This document shows positions 42,332 to 55,773 of a DNA stretch of 64,000 nt, in pieces. The notes under the pieces were generated by a model. That model was not told the origin of the DNA and made no database searches. It saw only the letters and a list, made by a program, of their open reading frames with translations. Each line of letters opens with the position of its first letter. The first letter of the stretch is position 1. Origin of the DNA: Fistulifera solaris (Eukaryota > Bacillariophyta > Bacillariophyceae > Naviculales > Stauroneidaceae); assembly GCA_030295235.1 (NCBI GenBank), contig AP026151.1, forward strand, positions 558,001 through 622,000, read 5' to 3'. Both the position numbers and the translations under genes were made by a program.

Positions 42332-45300
42332 ATGAAAGTCTATCAAGCAAGCATCAGCATTCTTTTACTTACCTGCATTCGGCTCGGAACGGTGGAGCCG
42401 TCGGACAAGGGCGACGCGAGTCCTTCGACAAATTGGTTTGCGCAGTTCCCGCCGGTTTTCGTCGGCAAGGACATTACGTTCTTTTCGAAGTTTGGTGCTA
42501 CATTGAATCGCAACAAGAAGAAAGGTCGTTTGGATTGCGATTGGGATCATCCCGAAAAGGTCAAGCATTGTCCTCCGGTTGCGGTGTCCCCCTTTGTCGG
42601 CTGCGGTGGACCGCCCGGTAAAAGTGTCGACGATGATGTCAACTGCCTTCGTACTCCGGATCATTCGATTTGTCGTGTATTGCAGTCGGACACGAATATA
42701 GATAATTCAACACAAGTGACGAGCGCTGTGAGCGTCAATGGCAATACAACAGATGGAAACATGGAGACGATCAATAACACTACACAAGAAATCACGAATG
42801 ACGCGGATGACGAAGATACTCCCAATTCCTTTGTTACGGAACTTCCTGTTGCTTTCGTTGCTACGGAGGCTCCGACTCGTGATGATTGTTACGGCAATAT
42901 GTTTGACGGGCGTTTCTGTGCTTCTTCGATGCCTTCCTTAACGGAAGTCCCGACGAAGGAACCCAAGGTAATACCGTCGAGCGGAAAGCTGAACAAACCC
43001 ACGGCCAAGGAAATCAAAACGGACAGTGGTGGAGCGCAAGTTCCATCGAATGATGTGTTGATTACTGACTACGGTAAAACCCAAATTCCGTCGAAAGAAA
43101 TTTTGAGTACTATCGGCGGTGAAGCAAAAGTCCCCTCGAGTCAGCTTCAAAAGGGCGCTACCGAAGTCCCATCGATCACGGCTCGTGAACCCAGCTCTAC
43201 AAATGAGATGCCTGTACCAAGCGCTAGTCCTTCCAGTGCGCTCGCATCTAACAAAGGCGGTGCAAAAGTGCCAACGTTTACGCTTCTCGAACCGAATGAT
43301 GCGGGTGACGCACCTACATGGACTGTACCTCAATCAAGTGCTAATCCTTCCGATGCCCTTGAATCCAGCAAAGGCGGTGCAAAGTTGCCTACGTTTACGG
43401 TCCCTGGACCCAGTGCCGATCCTTCCGGAGACGCGAATGAAGGCGATGCCGGTCCTACTTCGGCCGTACCTCAATCAAGTGCTACTCCTTCCGTTGCACT
43501 CGAATCCAGCAAAGGCGGAGCAAAGTTGCCAACGTTTATGGTCCCTGAACCCAGTGCCCATCCTGCCGAAGACTCGAATGTAGGCGATGCTGGTCCTACT
43601 TCGGCTGTACCTCCACCAAGTGCTACTCCTTCCGATGCACTGGAATCCAGCAAAGGCGGTGCAAAGTTGCCAACGTTCATGGTCCCCGAACCCAGTGCAT
43701 ATCCAAGCGAGGCTCCTTCTGTTGAGAGAAAGAGTGCTGGTAGTGACGAGGAATCCTATCCCAATGAGAGTCCTTCCGAGGAAAGCCAGCCTGACGGCGC
43801 TGTCGAGCTACCGACATTCTGGGAATTTGGACCGAGTGCGAATCCGTCGAAGGATAATGTTTCGAAGTACAGCGGTGCCGAGGTGCCTACGTTTTCGGTA
43901 CCTAAATCCAGTGCAAGTCCGTCTGAAGAAATTTTGTCTCAAGGTGGAGGCGCCAAATTGCCAACGTTTTCGTCTTCTAAACCGAGCTCTACTCCCTCTC
44001 GTGGTAATGCGTCCGAAGGTGGTGGCGCCAAATTGCCAACGCTTTCGTCTTCTAAACCGAGCCCTGCTCCTTTTCGTGGTAATGCGTCCGAGGGTGGTGG
44101 AGCCAAATTACCTACGTTTTCGACTTCAGGACCGAGTGCAAGCCCATCTAAAAACGCTAAATCGAACGATGGCGGTGCAAAACTGCCAACGTTTGCGAAT
44201 CCTGAATCGAGTGCTAGCCCCAGCATCGATCCGAGGAATGATTCACCTCCTTTCCTTAGTCCGGCTCCTACGTTTGCCCCAACCCGCTGTGAAGACCGTG
44301 TTGCAGGAGCCTTGGAACGTCAAACTGGAAGTGAGGTTTGCGCGGAGGCATCGGGAGCAGTGACAGTAGTTTCGCGCACACATAGTTCAGTTTCGTTCTC
44401 TGTCAATCAACTTTTTAGTGAGACGGTGGTGACATGGATCTCAACGCAGTACGTTGGTGTCAGTGGCGTTGCTGTTTGCGACACCCAGCGCAATCTTCCA
44501 GCTGGACAGACGTTGACGTACACAGCCACGTGTGACGAAAACTTGTGGACGTGGATCAACGTTTACGTTCACGAAGAATCCGCTAAGTCATCTGCTTACG
44601 TTCCTGGCATGTGCTCGGTGGAATCGCTGGATGGTGGAACGTGCGCGTACACAATTCAATTACCTTGCGATTGCTCGAGCGTTTCGATGTCGCCGACGTC
44701 ACGGCCTACCTCCATTTTATTGAAAGAGAACACAGAAGAATTCAGTTTTCATCCTACCACGGCACACAGTGACGAGCCGAGTTCACGTCCATCTGCAAGC
44801 CCCGACGCTGCCATTCCAGCTTTTCCAACGGCAAAACCACAATTAGAAGCTTCCGATGGACCCAGTAACCCTTCTTTGACCTCTAAACCGTCTGCGGACC
44901 AAACGATTCCCCCCAATATCCAAGTCAGCTCGGATCCTTCGAGAGAGGCCACTGATATACCGAGTGCTCGCCCAGCCAACCCAACAATTCTTGCTAGTTT
45001 CCCGACACTTGCACCAGCTGAATCTCCATATGGCGATCCGACTATTCCAGGTTCGCGACATACTTCCTTACCGAATAGTCTCGCTTCTCGTGCACCGGCC
45101 AGCTTGCCAACAAGCGGTCCATCTGGTGAACCAACGGAGTGGCTTTCTCGAGAGCCAACGCGCCACCAAGGAACTGCTACATCCGCGGAACCTTCAGTTG
45201 GCATTCATCCGACCTCTACACCATCTGATAGTCCTTCGTCAATTCCGAGCTTCCTCCCCACCGCCGATCCTTCCGCAAAGCCATCCGGTTATGATATTCC

Positions 45301-48300
45301 CGATATCATAACCCTACCGCCGCTGCCTGTACCAACTGGAGCCCCAAGTCACTCGCCCTCGAGTATACCTTCTAACGGCCCGACGACTACTGCCAGCGCC
45401 AGTCCGAGCGGAAGTCCATCCAATGCTATATCCGAGACACCTTCCGTGTCTCCTAGCACAAAGCCAACGGTAATGCCGTCGGTTGAACCGACTAGTGAGC
45501 CGTCGGCTGCATCGAGTTCAAGTCCGTCCGCATATCCGACGATTTATGCCTCTGGAGCACCAACAAGTGAACCAACAACAAATCCTAGCTCTTACATGAG
45601 TGCAATTCCGACAACCACCCATCATCCAAGTGGTGATGCGAATGGTTCACAAAGCGCCGATCCTTTGAGTTTCAGTTCTAGCAGTCCCAATTATGAGCAA
45701 AGCGCGACGCCAACTGGTTCCGAGAATCCATTCAACCAACCGAGCAACCGCCCTAACGAACAGCCATCATTAGTGCCATCAGGCTACCCCAGTAACAGAC
45801 CAACCAGGAGCCCTTCCTTGTTTCTATCGAATACTCCGACCGCAAGCCCATCCAAAAGCCTAGTCCGAATCCGACTAATGCGCCTTCGACTTTGCCTACA
45901 GGTTTGCCTTCTCTTTCACCCAGCGAGGAACCAAGTTTACTTCCAACACCAAGCCCGTCCACACGGCCCAGCGGTTCTCCGAGTAATGCACCGACTTTAC
46001 AGCCGACAGCAACTCCGACCGAGTCTCCACGCGATTCTTTTAGCATGGCCCCTATAATGGTACTATCGGGAGCCCCAACTGCTAGTCCAAGCGAACAGCC
46101 AACCTTGCAGCCGAGTCCATTGCCGACGAGTTTCCTGAGCCGAATGCCTTCCTCTTCACCGGACACATCTTCCAGCGGACAGCCGGCTTCTGCTGCAAGT
46201 GACGAACCTTTGTGGAGATTAGCACAAATCCAAGCGCGATTGTTACGAATTCGCCATCTGTTAGCCCTTCTGCAGTTTCAAAGCGCGATAGTACCACAGC
46301 TCCTAATGAAACCACAACTGAAACACCAACAGGAAATCCAACCTTCTCACATTCGGTAGCCCCTGGCGTGATTTTGACCTTTCCGCCCACTGTCATCCGC
46401 GACAAAGCTTCGGGTGGGCGTCCAAGTGCCTCTCCGACTGATACGTTGGCACCAACAGGAATTCAACTTGCAAGGCCTACCTCTGCACCAACTGATTTAC
46501 CCAGCAGAGCAAGTGAACTGCCACCAGTTTTACCGACTTTTCAACCGTCGAATACGCCTTCCGCATGGCCCACCATCGACCGTGGCAGCATTCCGACTAG
46601 CATTCCGAGCAATGAACCCACTACCGTACCGACGATTGTATTTTCGGCTGAGCCAAGTATATTTCCGAGCAGCATTCCAACGTCAAGTCCTAGCATAGCA
46701 CCTTCGGCGTCTCCTTCGACTGACCCTACGGCATCTCCTACTACCTTACCTAGCGAAGGACCGACAGAAAGGCCAAGTAGCGAGCCAACCGCCGTCCCAA
46801 CCCACAAACCAACGTCGACACCAAGCTACGAACCGACTGCGGATCCCAGCAAAGAACCCTCGTCGATTCCAAGTGCAATTCCAACCAATAAACCGTCTGC
46901 TTTTCCGTCCAGCTTACCAGCGGAGCAACCGAGCTCGATTCCAAGCAGCAAACCGAGTCCATCTCCGAGCCAAACGCCGACGAAAGAACCAACAGGAACA
47001 CCGTCGTCCACGCCTACCTCGATACCCAGTCACGCACCATCGCAGTTGCCGACGCATCTTCCTACCTGGAATCCGAGCTTAGTACCGACAGTGAATCCAT
47101 CTTCTACGAAAAGGTCAGCTTCTCCAAGCACGGCCTCGTCTTTCAAGCCGACTGGTATTTCGAGTTCTTCTCCGTTTACAACGATTGCAGAGCCCACAAC
47201 GCCATCAAGAACACCAGCTACAAGTATGCCGAGCAGCGCTCCGATTGAGTTGCCCTCAAAATCGCCCAGTCTCGTCCCTTCAAAGACACCGTCGGTTACG
47301 CCCACCATCGATCTCAGTACGAAATCGACTGATATCCCGAGCAATGAACCCACTATTGTGCCTACGGTTGTACCTTCGGATAGTCCAACTCTTTCTCCAA
47401 GGAGCGTTCCGACGTCGAGCCCTAGTATAGCGCCTTCGGCTTCTCCTTCTACTGACCCTACTGTGTCTCCCACGACCTTGCCTAGCAAAGGTCCTTCGGA
47501 AAGTCCAAGTGGCAAGCCAACTAGCGTCCCATCCGCGAATCCTACGTCAACACCGAGCTTCCAGCCGACGACGAATCCCAGTAAACAACCATCGTTGACT
47601 CCAAGTGCGTTGCCAACTGAAAAACCGTCTGCTTTCCCTTCCAGTTTACCAACGGAGCAACCTAGCTCAATTCCAAGCTCTTCGCCATCGGAAATTCACA
47701 CTACGCGTCCAAGCAGTAAACCAAGTTTGTCTCCTAGCCAGACGCCGACAATTGTACCAACAGGCACCCCGTCATTCACACCTAATTCGATTTTAACTCG
47801 TGCACCGACGCAATCGCCCACTAGAGTGCCTACTTCGAACCCGACGGTCAATCCTTCAGTAATAATTTCGACATCTCCGAGCAAGATCTCTTCTTCACGG
47901 CCAACCTTTGTAAACGACGAAACGCCGAGCGGAATCTCAAGTTCTTCTTCATTTGCACCTAGTGTAGAACCAACTTCTTCAGATTCCACGCCAACGACAA
48001 CTATGCCTAGCAGCGATGCTAGTGAATTGCCCACGAAAATAATCACTTCCGCGCCGTCCACGATGCCATCGGTAACGCCCACCATCGATCCAAGCACGAT
48101 TCCGACTGAAAATCCGAGCAATAGACCCACTATCGTACCCTTGATTGTGCCGTCAGGTGAGCCGACTCTTTCTCCAAGCAGCACTCCGACATCAAGCCCT
48201 AGCAAAGCGCCGTCGGCGTCTCCTTCGACTGACCCTACGGCATCTCCTACTACTTTGCCTAGCAAAGGTCCTTCGGAAAGTCCAAGTGGCAAACCAACGA

Positions 48301-51300
48301 GCGTTCCATCCGCAAATCCTACTTCAACACCGAGCGTATTGCCGACTGCGGATCCCAGCAAAGAACCATCGCGGACTCCAAGTGCCTCACCAACGGAAAT
48401 TCCGTCCGTGCTTCCTTCCAACTTGCCAACAACGCAACCAAGCTCGATTCCAAGCTCTTCGCCGTCGGAAATCCCCACTATTTATCCAAGCAGCAAACCA
48501 AGTTCCTTCCCTAGTCAGTCGCCAACAGAAGAACCAACAGGAACGCCATCGTACAAGCCGACTTCGAATCCTAGTAGCGCACCCACTCAATTACCAACGG
48601 ATTTACCGACTTGGAATCCGAGTTCGATGCCCACGGACGATCCATTATCCATGCCTTCGGTAGCTCCGAGCGAGGTCCTTACTTCAAAGCCCACGTCCGA
48701 CGTTGAGAAAGCTCCGAGCGGAATTATAAGCCCTTCTCCATCGGCACCGAGTGCCAAGCCTACGGAGTCTTCGAGAACGCCGACGGCAAATTCGCCTACC
48801 AGCACTACAAGTGATTGGCTGACCGCTTTGCCGACTTTCGAACCATCCAATATGCCGTCCGCGAGGCCCACCATCGACTCTAGCAGCATTCCGACTGATA
48901 TTCCAAGCAGTGAACCCACTATCGTACCAACACTTGATCCTTCGGCTGAACCAAGTAAATTTCCGAGCAGTATTCCGACGTCAAATCCCAGCAGAGTACC
49001 TTCAGCTTCTCCTTCTAATGGCCCGACGGCGGATCCCAGCAAAGAACCATCGCTATCTCCAAGTACTTGGCCAACTGAAAATCCGTCAGCAATTCCTACG
49101 AGTTTGCCAACCGTGCAACCCAGCTCGATTCCAACCTCTCCGCCATCGGAAATTCCAACTTCCGATCCAAGTAGCGAACCAACAATCGTCCCGTCCGCAG
49201 ATCCTACGTCAACACCGAGCTTCGAGCCGACTGCCGAACCTAGCAAAGAACCATCGTCGATTCCAAGTGCCTTGCCAACGGAAAATCCTTCTGCTCTGCC
49301 TACAAGCTTGCCAACCACGCAACCTAGCTCATTTCCAAGTTCTTTGCCATCGGCACTCCCCACTACTCATCCGAGCAGCAAACCCAGTTCTTTACCTAGC
49401 CAAACACCAACTGAAACGCCATCGTTGTCACCAACAACGGTTCCCACTCGCGCACCAACTCAACTGCCCACTGAACTTCCTGCTTTGAATCCAACTTTGG
49501 TGCCCACGGTATATCCTTCCACAACGCCTTCGGCATCTCCGAGCGAGGATCCTACTTCAAAGCCCACATCCCAAGGAGAAAAAAGCACCGAGTGAGATTC
49601 CAAGCGCGTCTCCCACGGAGACCATTTCACCAACCGAAGATCCAACTGAGTTACCGAGCACTTCACCGACCAAGCCGCCTAGCAGTGCTCCGAGTCGGCT
49701 GCCCACAGCTGTACCGACTTCAGTGCCATCTCAAATGCCGTCAACAACGCCCACCACTGAGCCTAGCAGTGTTCCGTCTGAGATCCCTAGCAGTCGTCCG
49801 ACCATCGTACCTACGATTGTGCCTTCGGAAAAGCCAAGTTTAATTCCAAGCAGCGCTCCGACTTTTCTTCCGAGCGGTGTGCCTACAATGTCGCCCTCTA
49901 AGATTCCCTCTTCTGGGCCGAGTTTGTCTCCGTCTTTGAATCCGAGTGTCCAACCGAGTATTTCGCCAACATCTTTACCGTCCACGACACCTAGCGGCAC
50001 GCCATCTGAAATTCCAAGTGGTAAACCAAGCACAGCACCAACTTCGACACCTACGATGGTTCCTAGCTCTCTGCCAACAAATTGGCCGAGTTCTTTACCG
50101 AGTTCAACGCCATCAGGGGAGCCCAGTCTCAATCCGACTGTCGTCCCATCGGGCGCTCCTTCTACGGCACCAACCGGCATTCCTTCCAAAATACCTAGCT
50201 CTTCACCGACCAGCGAGCCGAGCATTAACCCGAGCGTCGTCCCTTCGGTTTCTCCTTCGGTCACACCAACTGAAAATCCTTCCGAAGTACCGAGCGCGTC
50301 ACCATCTTCAGAACCCAGTGTCAGTCCGTCTCTTGTACCTTCCTCTGCTCCATCAGTAAGGCCAACCTCGGTTCCCTCAGCGGTTCCAAGCGCTAAGCCA
50401 ACGTCGACACCATCTTCTAGTCCGAGTCAGAATCCAAGCGAAAGCCCAAGCCATTCTCCTAGCAGTAAGCCGACGCAGGAAGGTGAACGAGCCCCGAGCG
50501 AAATACCAACCAGTTTGCCAACTGAGACAGTTGAGCCAAGTGGCACACCTTCAAAACCTCCTAGCAAATTTCCAAGCCAACTGCCGAGTTCACCTCCAAG
50601 CAGCTCGCCAACGACTTTTCCATCCGCATCGCCAAGTGAAAAACCAAGTCTAAGACCAACTGTCGAACCAACCACGAATCCCAGCTTTGTACCGTCATCT
50701 GTACCAACAATCGCACCGAGTGCTAGTCCGAGCCGCGAACCCAGTGCTGCGCCTACGATATCTCCCTCTGGACTTCCCTCTTCTGTTCCGAGTTGGTCAC
50801 CATCTGTCTTTCCGAGCGTCCTGCCGAGTAATGCACCGTCGTCTTTGCCGTCGCAGATTCCAAGCAGCATGCCCTCTGGCCAACCGAGCTCTATACCAAC
50901 CACAACACCTACTTCAACACCTACGATGGTACCTAGCTCTTTGCCAAGTGATCTTCCGACTGCATTACCAAGCTTTTCGCCATCAGGTGAGCCAAGCAGT
51001 AGTCCTAGCGTCGTGCCTTCGGGCGTTCCTTCCGTGATGCCTAGCTGGGCGCCTTCTGAAGTACCTAGCTCTTTGCCGACCAGCGAGCCAAGCATCAATC
51101 CAAGCGTCGTCCCTTCAGTCACTCCTTCGGTCCTACCAACTGAGGCTCCCTCCGAAATACCTAGTTTTCCACCATCTTCAGAACCCAGTGTCAGTCCGTC
51201 TTTTGTACCTTCTCCTGTTCCTTCTGAAGGACCCAGTTCAGTTCCATCACCGGTTCCTAGCGAAAGCCCGAGTGCTGTGTCGTCGTCTAGTCCAACTTTA

Positions 51301-54300
51301 TTCCCAAGCATTTCCTCGAGCGAGCCTTCAAGTGGCGAACCGACGCAAGAAGGTGAACGAGCTCCCAGCGAGTCCCCAAGCACTTCATCGATCAATACAT
51401 TTGTGCCGGCTGAAGATCATACCGAACTTCCATACACGAGCTCTTTTCCGAGCGCTTCAGCAAGTTTCGTACCAACAGATGCTCAAAATGCAGGTCCGAC
51501 TAGACCCAGCGATGTTCTGACCTTTTCGCCTTCTAATACACCAAGCGCAAATCTGGCTTTGTCGTCTCAATCGCCCGATTCTAGTTCGAAAGACCCATCT
51601 AATGCTTCTTCGAAATCGCTCAGTTCTACTCCCACAATCATTCCTTCGCCTGCAATCTCGGTCTTTCCGAGTTCTGGCCCTGCGATAAAAACTTCAGTTG
51701 AACCGGTTGCGTCCAATATGTGGGCAACCTCTATGCCTTCGGCTAAGACGTCACTTTCTCCAAATTGGGATCCAGATTCTGCCTCATTTGTCGGAGGCCC
51801 GTCTTCAAGTCCTTCAGAGGTGCAGCTCTCAAGTTCTCCCCATTCAAAACCGACATCTGCCTCTTCTGATGGACCATCTACTTCCGTTCAAACATCAGTG
51901 CCCACAGCTATACCCAGTCTTTCATCAGCAGATATATTTTCAACGTCTCCAACTTATTCTTTCCGCGCGCCTATTTCCTTACCACGGTCACCAGCTCCTT
52001 CCAACAGACCAACTCAAGACGTAACAAATTTGGGTGACCAGATTTGCGTCCAATTGGCGCGTCTAGAAGACACCTCAACCGACGCATACGGAAATGCTAT
52101 GTACACTGAGAACCCAATAAATATGTCCAAGCAAACCGGTTCAACAGTATCCTTTGTCGTTGAACAGACTTGGAAAGATGTTGGCTCCGTAAAGGCTATT
52201 CATGTCATGTACCAGGACGTGGATGATCGTATGCAATGCTCGATAAATATCGATGTTGCGAATGAAACTCCTGTGTACACTGCTCTTTGTGTCGATGGTG
52301 TTGCCGAAGTTGCAGTTTTTGTCACCGATGATTCCTTCACCGGACTTACCGACATTTCGGACAGAATCCCTGGTTCATGCACCATACCATCGCTAGATGT
52401 TGCGATGTTCATGTTCAGTGTACCGTGCGACCCTAACGACGAAGCTTTTTGCGCGGAAGAAACACTTTGTCCTGAAGTATCACCTTCTGGAAGCCCGACT
52501 ACCCTTTCGGAAGAATCCGCAAACGAAATGCCAAACAACTCACCAAACAAGGCTCCGAGCACGGCCCCAAGCGAAAATCCAAGTGAGTCCTCGGAAGACG
52601 ACTTGAGTGAATCTCCGAGCACTTCACCAAGCGAATCGCCGAGCATAGCACCGAGCGAATTCCCAAGCGAGTCTCCAAGCACATTTCCAAGCGAATCTCC
52701 AAGCATATCGCCTAGTAAATTGGCAAGCGAGTTCTCCGATGATGATTCAAGCGAGGCCCCAAGCACGGAGATCAGCGAAGCTCCAACCGATACGCCAAAT
52801 ACTTTGCCGTCCGAAACACCGTCAGTTTCTCCGATTTTGAATACGGTTCGGACCATCAAAGATCCCATTTGCTTGCAAGAGGCTCAACTGCAAGGAACTT
52901 CAGTTGAGCAAGACGGACCGTTCATGTACTCCTCAATGCCTATCCGAATCGGATCCCAAACAAGCACAACTGTTACCTTCACAATTGAGAATGCATGGAC
53001 TGCCGATGACGACGGAAGTCTGGATTTCATCCATGCTGTTTTCGTAGGAACCGACAAAGCCATGGTGTGCTCTCAAAGTGCAGCTGTTGTTGACTCAACG
53101 CAAGACTTTACTACTTTATGCGTTGACGGCGTAGCCGACGTCGTACTTTTCGTCACAGATGCGTCTTTCCAAGGTGCAGACAATGTCACCGACAACATCC
53201 CGTCGTTCTGTCAATCTAGTGATGAGAACACAGTCATGTTTACGTTTCGAATTCCATGTGACCCAGCCGACGAGTCCTTTTGCAATGAGAAGTCCTTGTG
53301 CCCTGAAACTGAAGCACCTGATACCGTCGCCACGTCTTTGGTCTCGTGCCAACAAGAGGCTCGCTTGGATAGTGATTCCACCAACAAAGACAAGAATGGC
53401 ATGTACACTTCGACTCCTATCGTGATTGCTGATCAGCAGTCGACAAAAGTCTCTTTCAAGATGAAGCAGTCGTGGAGCACGCCCGATGGAACTTTGGGTG
53501 CTATGAGCGTATACTACGAGAGTTCGAGCGATGAAAGGATGATCTGTGATGAAATCACAAACATCCATCAAGAAAGTCCGCTGTATACTGCCAAATGCGT
53601 GGGTGAAGTGGCAGAGATTGCTCTCTTTATCCGTGATGATTCCTTTAATGAGCTCATGGATGTGTCCAACACTGTTCCGTCGATCTGCTCAGACGCTCAA
53701 GAATGTCCTGCAGGGAAACTAGCTGTATTCTTTTTACTATCCCGTGCAATTCTTCCGACGAGAGCTTCTGTATTAACAGCGAAGTTGAAGGTGATGGGTC
53801 TTTCAGCATGCAAATGCGAGACGACAAAGAAGGTCATATTGTCATTACATCCAATGACATCAGCTGCGGGGTCATCCACAATGAAACGTTTGAGTCGCCA
53901 GGTGATGCCTTGTCGTGGGAAGGAGGAATCGAATCGAGTATTGAAGCGTTTGGCAACTTTCTCGGACGGTTCGGAAGCGACAATCCAGAAGTTCACAAAG
54001 TGTTTCGAATGCCCGTCGAAGCCAGCTCTGCTACTATCCGATTCCAGTTGTATGTGATCAACGGAGGGTCCATCGAAGATACGCTGCAGTTGGGGATCCA
54101 GAATTCTTGGGTAGACATCAATTTAACCTCGGAAGCGACGCACTACCACCAAGATGAATCCATTACCCTTCGTGATCGCGATTCCGACAGATTGAGCTTC
54201 ATCAGTACGGCCAAAGGTGACGGTTCGACGTATAACATTGAATTGACGATCCCCAACCGTTGGTGGTTGAACCACAACAACGACTGCTCCTTTGGATTTC

Positions 54301-54635
54301 GTGTGATCACCAATAATGACATTAATGAGGACGGTTACGGAGTCGACAATTTTACCGTCAAAGTTGATTGCCAAACAAAACGCCGAACGAAAGGTCTTGT
54401 AAACGATCCTCAAACCGAGCCAAGCGAAGCAGGCGACGATGGTTCGACATATTGTCAGTCGTCTGACTATCCTTGCGCTGAAGGTAACGATATGGTCAAC
54501 GTTTGTCACTATTCCTCACGACAGGGATATCAAACATTCTGCATCCCTGAACAAGATTCGGAAATCCTTCGCTTTTACAGAAATGATTACTGCGGACCGT
54601 GCGCGTACGCCTTTCGCAAGGCAATCGTCGAATAA
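42332..54635 (+). CDS. Giant secreted Pro/Ser/Thr-repeat protein, paralogue 1
   Basis: About 4,100 codons. It starts with a signal peptide (MKVYQASISILLLTCIRLG). Next comes a Cys-containing region (RLDCDWDHPEKVKHCPP; DDCYGNMFDGRFCASS) to about 42,960, then GGAKLPTF-type repeats (43,020-44,250). A module with paired cysteines follows (CEDRVAGALER...YTIQLPCDC, 44,280-44,690). A region of PSxxPT repeats (44,700-52,020) is followed by three more copies of a related module (52,030-52,480; 52,850-53,310; 53,340-53,760). Then a lectin-like beta-rich domain (FESPGDALSW...VDNFTVKVDC) and a Cys-rich end (YCQSSDYPC...FYRNDYCGPC). There is no membrane anchor. A wall, frustule-associated or adhesive role is inferred from composition. 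About four single-base frame changes (near 45,860, 46,205, 49,576 and 53,735) sit at or near homopolymers, with similarity continuing; probable sequence errors. Confidence 0.75.
43020..44250 (+). repeat. GGAKLPTF tandem repeats in giant protein 1
   Basis: About ten copies of a motif close to GGAKLPTFxxPxPSAxPS. The middle copies repeat as units of about 50 codons (GDAGPTSAVP...SATPSDALESSKGGAKLPTF) with high DNA identity, the later ones as shorter units of about 26 codons. The second paralogue has just one clear copy (about 56,625-56,660). Confidence 0.8.
46540..51400 (+). repeat. Higher-order Pro-Ser/Pro-Thr super-repeat
   Basis: Within the PSxxPT region a longer unit recurs, recognised by blocks like PTIDPSTIPT.NPSN.PTIVP near 46,570, 47,310, 48,080, 48,870, 49,745 and, more diverged, 50,660. 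Spacing is about 740-910 bp. Inside units the order of sub-blocks is kept (for example SPSIAPSASPSTDPTASPTT, then TEQPSSIPSS). Several units end in a charged punctuation motif such as QGEKAPSE, DVEKAPSG or EGERAPSE. The reverse strand is open over long stretches purely because of this codon pattern. Confidence 0.75.
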
Positions 54636-55773
54636 TCTAGCATCATCCGTGTAGTGCGCTAATTACTGTAAACAAGTGTTCAATGAATTGATTGCATTTT
54701 ACAATAACAAAACAGTGCCGTCATCGTCGTTTCATTTATTTTCGTGCTTCGAGCTATTCGAGTGCGTGCCGTCTGTTTTCTCGTGCGTAAACATCGATCC
54801 TATAAGGTTACAGTTAAAAACTCTTACCGGCGTACGGTACTTAGCGCTATCTGATTGGCTGTAGAAGTGAATACCGCTCCGATCGAATTTACCTTTGATC
54901 GCAAATCATCGCAAGGTTTACCGTGTAAATTCATGTCGCAACGACCGCATGACGATGACAACGATGTCATTCATAGAAGGAAAAGCAAAATTTAATTGCT
55001 GTCAAAGATTTTGCAGTGTCTTGAGTTACATTGTGTCGTGCTTCAGTATCAAGAGGCGCTGGTTATCGGTTTCGTGCGGACTGTTGGCAAGACTGTACCA
55101 CAGGAGTAAATGAGTTGATGATTCTTCATGATGTGAGCATCACCAGCGATTGCTCAATTGTCGTAAATTCGTTCTTTTCTACGTTTCATGCTCTCAACAA
55201 AGTATCCGATACAGCTTGTAAAGTCGAGAAAGGAGTTCGTCGAGATTCGGTAAAAGAAGACAGGCGGTGGCAGTTGAAAGTCGAGCATAAAAAGGCATAA
55301 CAATCTATCCTCTCCTCTCGTCAACTCAAGACCGAAATTACCGGTAAACTAAGATCTGTTTGGCTGTAAGACCGGTTGAGTGGTTCACAAAAGTCATTTT
55401 TCGGGTACGAAATAAGTATCAAGCAGCAAAGTGCGCCTCGAGAGGAGTTCTTGAACTTTCTTGGTCTTGATATTGCATGTTTGTGAAATGGAAATCAAGA
55501 TTTTGTGATTGTTTATTCTTTCGTTCATTGTTGCCTGGTTAATGATGTGATCTTGTATGGAACGCGAAACGGAAATGGCTTAATCCTTTACGCTCTAACC
55601 GCAAACCATGTTCCGGTAGCTTGGATTTCATGTTTCATCAAAAATTTATGGTTTACGATTTACGAGGACTTTGCGGTATAGGCATCATTGAACAAAAGCT
55701 AGCGCCGTTTCCTCTCGCCTATCTCATACTTTCGACAGAAAAGTATCCTCAAGACAATAAACAACAAGCAACG
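54636..55773. other. Intergenic region between the giant paralogues
   Basis: About 1.1 kb with no supported gene. The last 20 bp before 55,774 match the leader before paralogue 1 (AACAACAAGCAACG), so at least the 5' leader was duplicated with the gene. Confidence 0.45.

Noticed and set aside
47696-48478. Long open frames on the minus strand inside the Pro/Ser repeat tract (also 48,587-49,363 and 50,427-51,395), rich in Gly, Val, Leu and Ser
   Set aside because: They are the mirror of PSxxPT codons, which give stop-free antisense sequence. No start context, domain or independent composition supports them.
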